A DNA stretch of 64,000 bases, taken from contig CACIKD010000001.1 of assembly GCA_902587145.1 (NCBI GenBank), forward strand, positions 248,805 to 312,804, written 5' to 3'. The translations under genes were made by a program, and so were the position numbers. Shown one piece after another: positions 47,157 to 55,252 of the stretch (its first letter is position 1; the number at the start of each line of letters is the position of its first letter). Source of the DNA: an uncultured Pelagibacteraceae bacterium. GTDB taxonomy: Bacteria; Pseudomonadota; Alphaproteobacteria; Pelagibacterales; Pelagibacteraceae. The notes under the pieces are model-generated. The model worked only from the letters and a program-made list of their open reading frames with translations. It was not told the origin of the DNA and did not search any database.

Positions 47157-47476
47157 TAAGTTTGTTTTTCCGGTGTTGTTACTGTCAAACCATTAATCTC
47201 ATCTGAAACTACTATCTGACAACTTAACCTACTATTCTTATTTGGTTTATAAGCCATATCAATCATATCTTGTTCAGCGTCCTCAGCTTTTGGAAGTTTA
47301 TTTAACCATGAATCTTCGACATAAACGTGGCAAGTTGCACAAGCCATTCCTCCTCCACAATCTGCGTCAATACCTGGTATGTTGTTTTGAACCGCTCCTT
47401 CCATCACGGTCAGACCGTTATCAACTTCAATTGTCTTTGAGTTACCGTTTTGCTCAATGTATGTAATTTTCGGCAT
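47156..47476 (-). CDS. 2Fe-2S ferredoxin, adrenodoxin type
   Basis: 106 residues. The cluster ligands are Cys40, Cys46, Cys49 and Cys86 in the pattern DCGGGMACATC...LSC. This spacing (C-x5-C-x2-C) is that of adrenodoxin/Isc-type ferredoxins. It may serve cytochromes P450, oxygenases or Fe-S assembly. It stands immediately downstream of proteorhodopsin but beyond a strong terminator, so coupling to it is uncertain. Confidence 0.92.
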   Translation of the reverse strand: MPKITYIEQNGNSKTIEVDNGLTVMEGAVQNNIPGIDADCGGGMACATCHVYVEDSWLNKLPKAEDAEQDMIDMAYKPNKNSRLSCQIVVSDEINGLTVTTPEKQT

Positions 47477-47500
47477 TAATTTTAATATAAGTATCTAAAG

Positions 47501-47537
47501 AAAAAGGGCAAGTACGTAAAACGTACCCGCCCTTTTT
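47501..47537 (-). terminator. Strong intrinsic terminator of the proteorhodopsin gene
   Basis: On the minus strand, a 17-bp stem closes on a 3-nt loop with two internal G-U pairs; the outer part is AAAAAGGGC against GCCCTTTTT, followed by CTTT. On the plus strand the two G-U pairs become A-C mismatches, so the structure is specific to the minus-strand transcript. It starts 17 bp past the proteorhodopsin stop. Confidence 0.85.
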
Positions 47538-47553
47538 AAAGTTTATGATCTAA

Positions 47554-48324
47554 TTATCTAGATGCTAATCTTGTATTTTGCATCGCAGCTGCCCAAATCA
47601 CAAGACCAAAAGCGATCTTATTGATAAAGTCAGCTAGGTTGTAAATAATGTTTAATGCATTAGCATCAACACCACCAGTTAAATAACCGAATACATATCC
47701 TAATGGATATATAGCCCAACCGATTGTTACGATAATTCTCATTGCGCTAAACGCAGTTGACATAGCCTTGTTACCAGACTTAGCAGCTGCAGTTCCAGCT
47801 TCACCTGAGAATATTTCAAACAAGATGTAGATCCATCCAGCCATTCCAATTACGAAACCTACAAATGGTTGAATGTAACCAGCTTCACCTAAGTATCCAC
47901 CGATTAACATTACTAATGAACCAATTAATAGTTTCCAGAATATAGAAGTTGGCACCTTTCTTACAGCTGCCAAGATTAGATAGAATTCTACCATTTGAAG
48001 TGGCACAGTAATTAACCAATCAATATATCTGTATACTGTTGGTGTATCACCAGTTGTCACCCAAACGTCTCGCATATACATGTAATGGATAAATGCAACA
48101 CCAGTAACTAGTCCAGCTACTGAAATTGATGTTCTCCAAGATGCTGCTACTGTACCTCTTTCTGCGAAAAAGAATACTGTAGTTGCGATCATACCCATTG
48201 ATACAAGCCAGAAAGATATTCCTACGAAATCTCCTGTCTCAAGCATAGGCGTCGCAGCGTTAGCTGAACTAGTAATACCTAAAAAGGCAACTGCCGCTAA
48301 AGCTATTAGACTTAATTTTCTCAT
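47554..48324 (-). CDS. Proteorhodopsin, blue-tuned light-driven proton pump
   Basis: 256 residues. A cleavable signal peptide (~1-23, ending SANA) precedes seven membrane helices. The chromophore Lys is 236 (ADFINKIAFGLVIW). The counter-ion Asp is 102 and the proton donor Glu is 113 in RYIDWLITVPLQMVEFYLIL, with His80 in FIHYMYMRDVW. Residue 110, equivalent to 105 of the first-described proteorhodopsin, is Gln, which sets blue (~490 nm) absorption. Retinal genes are not in this window. The start has GGGAGG 5 nt upstream, and the transcript ends at a strong terminator, so it is likely monocistronic and highly expressed. Confidence 0.97.
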   Translation of the reverse strand: MRKLSLIALAAVAFLGITSSANAATPMLETGDFVGISFWLVSMGMIATTVFFFAERGTVAASWRTSISVAGLVTGVAFIHYMYMRDVWVTTGDTPTVYRYIDWLITVPLQMVEFYLILAAVRKVPTSIFWKLLIGSLVMLIGGYLGEAGYIQPFVGFVIGMAGWIYILFEIFSGEAGTAAAKSGNKAMSTAFSAMRIIVTIGWAIYPLGYVFGYLTGGVDANALNIIYNLADFINKIAFGLVIWAAAMQNTRLASR

Positions 48325-48329
48325 GAAAA

Positions 48330-48335
48330 CCTCCC
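48330..48335 (-). promoter_or_regulatory. Strong ribosome-binding site of proteorhodopsin
   Basis: GGGAGG (within GAGGGAGG) on the minus strand, 5 nt before the ATG at 48324. It is one of very few clear Shine-Dalgarno sequences in this window. Confidence 0.75.
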
Positions 48336-48374
48336 TCGTTAGTTAGTTTTCTATTTTAGTTTATTAATAAACTA

Positions 48375-48405
48375 TCTAGTAAACGACAAATCAGTCATTA
48401 CTAGA
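48375..48405. repeat. Inverted repeat in the proteorhodopsin upstream region
   Basis: TCTAGTAA (48375-48382) and TTACTAGA (48398-48405) are perfect 8-bp arms around a 15-nt loop. A 10-bp palindrome TTATTAATAA lies next to it at 48361-48370. A TATTAT at ~48416-48421 on the minus strand could be the -10, which would put the repeat in the 5' leader or at +1. Either operator or leader hairpin is possible. The rest of the 48325-48551 gap holds a poly-A/T stretch (48451-48500) and nothing else recognisable. Confidence 0.5.
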
Positions 48406-48551
48406 TTAGCTGGTCAGAACCATAATAAAAATCAGTGTTACAGTGAAGTCTTTTTTTTAAAAAAAAAGCCCATTTTTATTGGTTTTTTTGGTTTTTTTTG
48501 GGGATATTTCTGTTTAGTATGGTTTAAACACTAAAATTGTGGGGGAAAGAT

Positions 48552-50450
48552 TTGCAAGGCAAATATAAGGAAATATACGATTCTTCTATAGTTAAAAAAG
48601 AGAATTTTTGGAAGGAAGTCGCTGAAAACATATTTTGGTATAAGAAACCATCAAAAATATTAAATTCAAGCAACCCTCCCTTTTACAAATGGTATGAAGA
48701 TGGAACAACAAACACTTGTTACAATGCTATAGACTTTCATATTGATAACGGTAGAGGTGAAAAGCTAGCAATAATTTACGACAGTCCTATAACAGGCTCA
48801 AAAAAAACATTTACATATAACCAGCTTAAAGAAAAAGTATCATTGTTTGCGGGTGCTCTAAAAAATCAAGGCATTAATAAAGGTGATAGAGTGATTATTT
48901 ACATGCCAATGATACCTGAAGCAGTAATTGCAATGTTGGCATGTGGAAGGATAGGAGCAATTCATTCAGTTGTGTTTGGTGGATTTGCAGCAAATGAATT
49001 GGCTAGTAGAATTGATGACTCTAAAGCAAAAATAATTGTCTCAGCTTCATGCGGTTATGAACCAGGTCGAGTTGTTGAATACAAACCTCTGCTTAATAAA
49101 GCTTTGGAAATAGCTAAGCACAGGCCTAACAAATGTATAATTTTTCAGAGAGAAAAAAATAAAGCTGCATTAGACTCCAAAATGGACATTACTTGGGAAG
49201 ACTCACTTAAAAATGCGAAACCTGAAAATTGTGTTGAAATGAATGCTAATGACTACGCATATATTTTATATACATCAGGTACAACAGGCTTACCTAAAGG
49301 TATCGTCAGAGATATTGGCGGGCACATTGTTGCTTTAAAATGGACTATGAAAAATATTTATAACATTGATCAAGACGATGTATGGTGGTCTGCTAGTGAT
49401 ATTGGTTGGATAGTGGGTCATTCATATATAGTTTATGCGCCTTTATTTTACGGTTGTACAACAATACTTTTTGAGGGTAAACCTGTTGGGACACCTGATG
49501 CTGGAGTTTTTTGGAGAGTAATTTCAGAACATAAAGTAAAATCGTTATTTACAGCTCCGACCGCTATTAGAGCAATTAAAAAAGAAGATCCCGACGGAAA
49601 ATTCTTTAAAAAGTATGATTTAAGTAAATTCGATACATTATTTTTAGCTGGAGAAAGAGCTGATCCAGATACTATTAAATGGTTTGAAAATTTATCAAAC
49701 TCACCAGTAATTGATCATTGGTGGCAAACAGAAACAAGTTGGGCGATAACATCTAGTTGCACTGGTATTGAAAAATTTCCTGTAAAGTATGGCTCTGCAT
49801 TTAAACCAGTTCCAGGATATGATTTAAAAGTTTTGAATTCAGAAGGAAAAGAAGTTGGTCCAGGTAAAATGGGAGACATAGTTGTAAAGCTTCCTCTTCC
49901 ACCAGGAACTTTTCCAACATTGTGGGGTGCTGACAAAAGATACAAAGAAAATTACATGACTAATTATCCAGGTTATTATCAAACCTATGATGCAGGGCAC
50001 ATAGATGAAGATGGTTATGTTTGGATAATGTCAAGAACTGACGACATAATAAATGTTGCTGGCCATCGACTTTCAACAGGTGCAATAGAAGAAGTTCTGG
50101 CTGAACATAAATCAGTTGCGGAATGTGCTGTAATTGGTATTGCAGACAAACTTAAAGGACAAATACCGATTGGGTTACTAGCTTTAAAAGCTGGAGTAAA
50201 ACAAAAGAATGAAGAAATTATTAAAGAGTGTGTTTCAATGGTAAGGGACAAAGTTGGTCCTGTTGCAGCTTTCAAAATTGCTATAGTCGTTAAAAGATTG
50301 CCAAAAACTAGATCTGGGAAAGTACTAAGGGGAACAGTAAGAAAAATTGCAGATAATGAACCTTATAAAATGCCGGCGACTATAGACGATCCAGCTATTT
50401 TAGATGAAATTAAACAAGATCTTAAAGATAATAATATTCTAAAAGCTTAG
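48552..50450 (+). CDS. prpE: Propionyl-CoA synthetase (PrpE-type acyl-CoA synthetase)
   Basis: 632 residues from TTG 48552, preceded by GGGGGA; TTG 48537 is the alternative. No ATG exists near the conserved start GKYKEIYDSS. It is an adenylate-forming enzyme with ILYTSGTTGLPKGI, the ADIGWIVGHSYIVYAP region, DHWWQTETSW and the C-terminal catalytic Lys in RLPKTRSGKVLRG. The N-terminal segment and KWYEDGTTNTCYNAIDFHI match PrpE more than Acs. It activates propionate, and possibly acetate or acrylate, to the CoA ester. It converges on pyrC with a 12-bp overlap. Confidence 0.88.
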   Translation: MQGKYKEIYDSSIVKKENFWKEVAENIFWYKKPSKILNSSNPPFYKWYEDGTTNTCYNAIDFHIDNGRGEKLAIIYDSPITGSKKTFTYNQLKEKVSLFAGALKNQGINKGDRVIIYMPMIPEAVIAMLACGRIGAIHSVVFGGFAANELASRIDDSKAKIIVSASCGYEPGRVVEYKPLLNKALEIAKHRPNKCIIFQREKNKAALDSKMDITWEDSLKNAKPENCVEMNANDYAYILYTSGTTGLPKGIVRDIGGHIVALKWTMKNIYNIDQDDVWWSASDIGWIVGHSYIVYAPLFYGCTTILFEGKPVGTPDAGVFWRVISEHKVKSLFTAPTAIRAIKKEDPDGKFFKKYDLSKFDTLFLAGERADPDTIKWFENLSNSPVIDHWWQTETSWAITSSCTGIEKFPVKYGSAFKPVPGYDLKVLNSEGKEVGPGKMGDIVVKLPLPPGTFPTLWGADKRYKENYMTNYPGYYQTYDAGHIDEDGYVWIMSRTDDIINVAGHRLSTGAIEEVLAEHKSVAECAVIGIADKLKGQIPIGLLALKAGVKQKNEEIIKECVSMVRDKVGPVAAFKIAIVVKRLPKTRSGKVLRGTVRKIADNEPYKMPATIDDPAILDEIKQDLKDNNILKA

Positions 50451-51752
50451 AGGTTTGCCTTTTGATTCGACTAATATTTTACCATCAGACATTACTAATA
50501 TTCCGTTTACAATAGTTCCGACTGGAAAACCTTTAACCTTATAATTATTAAAAGGTGTCCAACCACATTTGCTCGCTATCATTTCATCTTTAATTATCAC
50601 CTCTTTCTTCATATCTACTATAGTCAAATCTGCATCAAAGCCCTCTTTTATAAACCCCTTGTTCTTAATTCCAAATATTCTACATGGATTTTCGCACATC
50701 AAATTAATAAGTTGATTTAATGTAAGTTTTCCATTGTTAACATGGTCGATCATAACTGGAAAAATAGTCTGAACTCCTGGCATTCCCGATGGAGAATCCG
50801 GATATTCCTTATTTTTATTTACTTTTAAATGTGGAGCATGATCTGATCCTAAAACATCTACAATATTATTCTTTATTGCAGTCCACAGACGGTCATAATG
50901 TTCTTTTCCTCGTAAAGGAGGATTCATTTGAGCATAAGTTCCTAACTTGTCATAACAATCAGGTGCGTACAATGTTAAGTGCTGAGGAGTGGTTTCAAAA
51001 GTAACATTTTTTTTATGCATTGCTAAAAAATCTACCTCTTCTTTTGTAGTTACGTGCAATACATGAATTTTCTTATTATATCTTTCAGCAATTTTTACTA
51101 CTCTTCGAGTAGAGGACATTGCACATTCAACATTTCTCCACTCGTGATGTGAATGAACATCCCCTTTCCTTATAAACTTTTTTCTAAGTTTAATTATGTC
51201 TTCGTCCTCAGAGTGAATAGAAACAACTCTATCGCTGCTTGAAATTACTTTTTCAATATCTGCCTCTTTATCTACTAATAAGTTTCCCGTTGAAGACCCA
51301 GCAAAAAGTTTTACACCACAGCATCCTTCAACATTTTTTAAATGTGCAAGTTGATCAGTATTTGATGGCGTGGCACCAAAATAAAAAGCATAATTACTAT
51401 GCATCCTATTTTTGGCAGCTTTAAGTTTTTTTTCAAATTCAACTAAATTGGCTGTTGGTGGGTTAGTGTTAGGCATCTCAAATAATGATGTTACTCCGCC
51501 TAATACAGCTGCTCTACTTCCACTTTCTAAATCTTCAGCATCAGTTGAACCAGGCTCTCTAAAGTGAACTTGCGTATCTATTATACCGGGTAAAACAATT
51601 TTATTTTCTGCATCATAAACTTTATGGTTATTTAAGTCGGCTTTACCAATTGATTTTATTTTCCCTCCTGATACAGTAATATCAGTATTAACTAGCTTAC
51701 CATCTATGTAGCAAGTTCCATTTTTTATGATGAGACTATTATTATCAGACAT
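50439..51752 (-). CDS. pyrC: Dihydroorotase (class I, PyrC-like)
   Basis: 437 residues. Amidohydrolase fold with the carboxylated-Lys region CCGVKLFAGSSTGNL, metal His in VSIHSED and IHVLHVTT, and the catalytic Asp in GSDHAPH. The N-terminal metal motif reads DTQVHFREPG, with Gln61 in place of the first His of the canonical DxHxH. It is expected to close carbamoyl-aspartate to dihydroorotate in pyrimidine synthesis. The gap to the YgfZ-like gene start is about 38 bp. Confidence 0.85.
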   Translation of the reverse strand: MSDNNSLIIKNGTCYIDGKLVNTDITVSGGKIKSIGKADLNNHKVYDAENKIVLPGIIDTQVHFREPGSTDAEDLESGSRAAVLGGVTSLFEMPNTNPPTANLVEFEKKLKAAKNRMHSNYAFYFGATPSNTDQLAHLKNVEGCCGVKLFAGSSTGNLLVDKEADIEKVISSSDRVVSIHSEDEDIIKLRKKFIRKGDVHSHHEWRNVECAMSSTRRVVKIAERYNKKIHVLHVTTKEEVDFLAMHKKNVTFETTPQHLTLYAPDCYDKLGTYAQMNPPLRGKEHYDRLWTAIKNNIVDVLGSDHAPHLKVNKNKEYPDSPSGMPGVQTIFPVMIDHVNNGKLTLNQLINLMCENPCRIFGIKNKGFIKEGFDADLTIVDMKKEVIIKDEMIASKCGWTPFNNYKVKGFPVGTIVNGILVMSDGKILVESKGKPLSF

Positions 51753-51790
51753 AAATTTTGAGTATAATATACAATATTAAAACTATTAAA

Positions 51791-52663
51791 ATGAAAAAAG
51801 ATCAAATTAATATTTTAAAAGACAGAGGTATAATCTCAGTTTTAGGTAAAGATTCTAAAGAATTTCTTCAAAATATAATTACGAATGACATTAATATTGT
51901 TAATAAAGATAATAGTATTTTTTCAGGTATTTTTACTCCTCAGGGAAAGTATTTATATGAATTTTTTATAGTTAAAGCAGAAGATGGATATTTCCTAGAC
52001 TGTTCAGAGGAATTTGTAGTGGAATTAAAAGTTTTTTTAAAAAAATATAAACTTAATTCAGATGTAGAGATTAAAGATATTTCAGGTGAATATGTTGTAG
52101 GTATAATTTCAAATGAAAAATTTGAGGAGATTAAAAAAGAGGAGAATAAAACAACGCAGACAATTATTTATAGATCAAGCCCTTTCTTTCAAGACCCTAG
52201 ATCTAAAAAATTGGGATCAAGAGTATTGTCAAATTTAGAAAAATTGTATCTAACTATAAAAAAATTATCTCTTAGAATTGAAGATGGAAGTAACTATTTA
52301 AATAATGCTCACGAAGCTGGAATACCTATCAAAAATCTTAAAAAATTACAAAATAATTTATTTGGATTAGAGGCAAATTTTGAAGAACTTTCTGCTATTG
52401 ATTTTAAAAAAGGTTGTTATATAGGCCAAGAAAACACAGCAAGAATGAAATTAAAAAATAAATTAAGAAAAAAATTATTACCAATAGTTTCTAAAGAAAA
52501 TTTAAAAATTGGAAGTGAAATTACTTTGGACGGTAATCAAATTGGTAAGCTTCTAATTGCTAATCCATACCCTTTCGGATTAGTTAATATATTTGATAAA
52601 AAAATGTCGGAATTAAAAAACAAAGAAATTTTAGTTGGTAAACAAAGAGCAAAAATAATTTAA
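51791..52663 (+). CDS. ygfZ: YgfZ/GcvT-like folate-binding protein
   Basis: 290 residues from ATG 51791; the frame opens earlier at 51758. The conserved motif KGCYIGQENTARM (K-G-C-Y-x-G-Q-E) is the YgfZ signature. The fold resembles the GcvT aminomethyltransferase. YgfZ proteins bind folate and assist assembly or repair of some Fe-S enzymes. It is followed 4 bp later by the racemase-family gene. Confidence 0.85.
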   Translation: MKKDQINILKDRGIISVLGKDSKEFLQNIITNDINIVNKDNSIFSGIFTPQGKYLYEFFIVKAEDGYFLDCSEEFVVELKVFLKKYKLNSDVEIKDISGEYVVGIISNEKFEEIKKEENKTTQTIIYRSSPFFQDPRSKKLGSRVLSNLEKLYLTIKKLSLRIEDGSNYLNNAHEAGIPIKNLKKLQNNLFGLEANFEELSAIDFKKGCYIGQENTARMKLKNKLRKKLLPIVSKENLKIGSEITLDGNQIGKLLIANPYPFGLVNIFDKKMSELKNKEILVGKQRAKII

Positions 52664-52667
52664 AAGT

Positions 52668-53375
52668 ATGATTGGTATTTTAGGTGGTATGGGCACACAA
52701 GCTGGTTTAGATTTTTCTACAAAACTGGCCAAATTATATAGGGGTAAGTTGGATCAAAAATATCCATTATTTGTATTATATAATAAGTCAAATGTACCTA
52801 AAAGATTAAGTGATAAAAAAGTTTACAAAAAGATCTTTAAAAGTTTGTTAGAAGGATGTGTTTTTTTGCAAAAAAATAGTTGTAAGTTTATTACTATACC
52901 ATGTAACACTGCGCACCATTGGTACGATGACTTAAACAAAAGAGTAAAAATTCCCATCCTTAGCATGCCTAAGGAAGTCTTTGCTTTTGCAAAAAAAAAT
53001 TGTTCCTCTGGTTCAAAAATTGGTATTTTAGCAACTGAAAGTACTTTAAGAACAAGAATTTATCACAAATTTTTCGATAAAAAATACAAACTAATTGAAC
53101 CTACATTAAAGTTACAAAAAAGATACGTTAATAAATCTATTACCCTAGTTAAAAAAGGAAAGGTAAAAGAGGCAGAAAAAATTATAAAACCAGTAATAAA
53201 GCATTTGTTAAAAATGAAGTGCAAAAAAATTATTTTGGCGTGTACAGAGTTACCTGTAGCAATTTTCGCTTTTAAATCGTTTAAAAAAGTCAAGTCGTCA
53301 AAAACATTTTTTGATCCAAATTTAATTTTAGCTAAAGCCGCTATGAAAAAATATAGTTTAAAGTGCGTTAAGTAA
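52668..53375 (+). CDS. Aspartate/glutamate racemase family protein
   Basis: 235 residues. The N-terminal MIGILGGMGTQAGLDF is typical. Both catalytic cysteines are present: Cys79 in TIPCNTAHHWYDDL and Cys192 in ILACTELP. Such two-Cys enzymes racemise aspartate or glutamate without PLP; the longer C-terminus and GMGTQAG motif favour aspartate racemase. Substrate is not certain. It follows the YgfZ-like gene closely. Confidence 0.85.
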   Translation: MIGILGGMGTQAGLDFSTKLAKLYRGKLDQKYPLFVLYNKSNVPKRLSDKKVYKKIFKSLLEGCVFLQKNSCKFITIPCNTAHHWYDDLNKRVKIPILSMPKEVFAFAKKNCSSGSKIGILATESTLRTRIYHKFFDKKYKLIEPTLKLQKRYVNKSITLVKKGKVKEAEKIIKPVIKHLLKMKCKKIILACTELPVAIFAFKSFKKVKSSKTFFDPNLILAKAAMKKYSLKCVK

Positions 53376-53477
53376 CCTTGAAAGTGATGCTAAAATACCA
53401 TAGCCACTTAGCTCTATAAATAAAACAATTAAAATGATAAGAATTATTTTTCGTCTTTTTCTTAAAAACTCAACCAT
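53358..53477 (-). CDS. Possible 39-residue single-pass membrane peptide
   Basis: A short open frame starting at ATG 53477 encodes MVEFLRKRRK, then a hydrophobic run IILIILIVLFIE and a short tail SGYGILASLSRLLNAL. The basic N-terminus followed by one transmembrane helix is a typical small inner-membrane protein layout. It fills most of the 185-bp gap between the racemase gene and fhs, and its end overlaps the racemase gene by 18 bp, as all convergent neighbours do here. No Shine-Dalgarno sequence is visible. It is not assignable to a family. Confidence 0.4.
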   Translation of the reverse strand: MVEFLRKRRKIILIILIVLFIELSGYGILASLSRLLNAL

Positions 53478-53537
53478 TTCGAACTATAACATATTTCTTA
53501 TCATGGCTAAATGCAGAAAATAATGTTTAGTATACAC

Positions 53538-53546
53538 TGGTATAAT
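53538..53546 (+). promoter_or_regulatory. Extended -10 promoter element of fhs
   Basis: TGGTATAAT is an extended -10 with no clear -35 partner. Transcription would begin near 53553, about 14 nt before the fhs ATG at 53567. Confidence 0.45.
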
Positions 53547-53566
53547 TTTTATATATATGGTTGAAA

Positions 53567-55252
53567 ATGAGTAAATTTAAGTCGGATATTGAAATTGCAA
53601 GAAAAGCAAAAATGTATCCAATTAATAAAGTTCTTAAAAAATTTAAAGTACCTGATAAACCGTTTGCGTTCAGCCCAATGGGCCGCCATGTAGCCAAAAT
53701 AAATTTAGAGTATATAAAAAAACTAAAACAAAAAAAAAATAACTTAGTCTTAGTGACTGCAATTACACCAACTCCTGCTGGTGAAGGAAAAACTACCACA
53801 TCAGTCGGATTAAACGATGGTTTAAACAAAATTGGAAAAAAATCTATTGTTTGTTTAAGAGAGCCAAGTTTAGGTCCCTCTTTTGGAATGAAAGGTGGAG
53901 CTGCTGGTGGAGGATATGCTCAGGTTGTTCCTATGGAGAAAATTAATTTACACTTTACTGGAGACTTTCATGCTATTACTTCAGCTCACAATTTGTTGTC
54001 CGCGCTCATTGATAATCATATATATTGGGGTAACAAACTAAACATCGACCCTGAAAATATAGTTTGGAAAAGAGTAGTCGATCTAAATGATAGAAGTTTA
54101 AGAAAAATAAAAATTAACCTAGAGCAACTTAAAGCTAATTATCCAAGAGATGATAGTTTTGATATTACAGTTGCATCGGAGGTAATGGCTATTTTTTGTT
54201 TATCTAACGATATAAGTGAATTAGAAAGAAAGATCGGAAATATTACGGTTGCATATACAAAAAGTAATAAACCTATCTACGCGAGGGATTTAAAAGCTCA
54301 TGGACCAATGACTGTATTATTAAAAGAAGCTATAAGACCTAATGCAGTTCAAACTTTGGAAAATAATCTTGCAATTATTCATGGCGGTCCATTCGCTAAT
54401 ATTGCTCATGGTTGTAACTCAATTTTAGCAACTAAAACTGCATTAAAATTATCTGAGTATGTAATTACTGAAGCAGGGTTTGGAGCAGATTTGGGTGCTG
54501 AAAAATTTTTAAATATAAAGTGTCGTAAAGCTGGAATACAGCCGAAGTGCGTGGTTCTTGTTGCGACTATAAGAGCATTAAAAATGCATGGTGGTGTAGA
54601 AAAAGATAATCTTAAATTAGAAAATTTAGATGCACTTAAAAAAGGTCTTCTAAACTTAAAGAGGCATATTGAAAATATAAAAAAATTCGGTTTAGATCTT
54701 GTGGTTGCTATTAATCATTTTAAAACTGATACTAAAGAAGAAGTAAAAATTATTGAAAAATATTGTAATGATTTAAATGTACAAGTAAGCCTTTGTACTC
54801 ACTGGGCTAATGGTGGAAAAGGAACAAAAGATTTGGCTCATAAGGTTGTTAAGCTTTGTAAAGCGGCAGAAAAATCAAAATTTAACTTTATTTATGATGA
54901 TAAAATCTCATTGTTAGAAAAGATTGAAGCAGTTGCAAATAAAATTTATAGAGCAAGTTCAGTTGAAATTAGTGATACAATAAAAGAACAACTAACAAAA
55001 CTTGAGCAAGCTGGATATTCAAAATTTCCAATATGTATTGCAAAAACACAGTATAGTTTTTCTATAGATCCAAAAATAAAAGGAGCTCCAACTGATCATA
55101 AGTTGGAGGTAAGAGAAATAAGGTTATCTAGTGGTGCCGAGTTTATAGTCGTGATATGCGGTACGATAATGACTATGCCTGGTTTGCCTAGAACGCCTGC
55201 TGCGGATAAAATTAAATTAAATAAGAAAGGTGATGTTGAGGGATTGTTTTAA
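53567..55252 (+). CDS. fhs: Formate-tetrahydrofolate ligase
   Basis: 561 residues from ATG 53567; a TTG two codons earlier is unlikely. The P-loop [10 protein letters not shown] lies at 68-77. [36 protein letters not shown] and [10 protein letters not shown] are hallmark segments. It makes 10-formyl-THF from formate, THF and ATP, feeding purine synthesis (purN) and serine/glycine C1 pathways. It is end to end with fdh on the other strand, two competing fates for formate in one locus. Confidence 0.97.
   Translation: MSKFKSDIEIARKAKMYPINKVLKKFKVPDKPFAFSPMGRHVAKINLEYIKKLKQKKNNLVLVTAITPTPAGEGKTTTSVGLNDGLNKIGKKSIVCLREPSLGPSFGMKGGAAGGGYAQVVPMEKINLHFTGDFHAITSAHNLLSALIDNHIYWGNKLNIDPENIVWKRVVDLNDRSLRKIKINLEQLKANYPRDDSFDITVASEVMAIFCLSNDISELERKIGNITVAYTKSNKPIYARDLKAHGPMTVLLKEAIRPNAVQTLENNLAIIHGGPFANIAHGCNSILATKTALKLSEYVITEAGFGADLGAEKFLNIKCRKAGIQPKCVVLVATIRALKMHGGVEKDNLKLENLDALKKGLLNLKRHIENIKKFGLDLVVAINHFKTDTKEEVKIIEKYCNDLNVQVSLCTHWANGGKGTKDLAHKVVKLCKAAEKSKFNFIYDDKISLLEKIEAVANKIYRASSVEISDTIKEQLTKLEQAGYSKFPICIAKTQYSFSIDPKIKGAPTDHKLEVREIRLSSGAEFIVVICGTIMTMPGLPRTPAADKIKLNKKGDVEGLF

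Noticed and set aside
48451-48500. Poly-A/T stretch upstream of prpE as an intrinsic terminator
   Set aside because: The T-runs have no preceding GC-containing stem and lie between divergent genes where no transcript needs to end.
48325-48536. Riboswitch between proteorhodopsin and prpE
   Set aside because: I could not find the conserved cores of glycine, SAM, cobalamin or TPP riboswitches; only a simple dyad is present.
53527-53829. 100-residue frame antisense to fhs
   Set aside because: It is a shadow of the fhs coding sequence, with no recognisable protein features.
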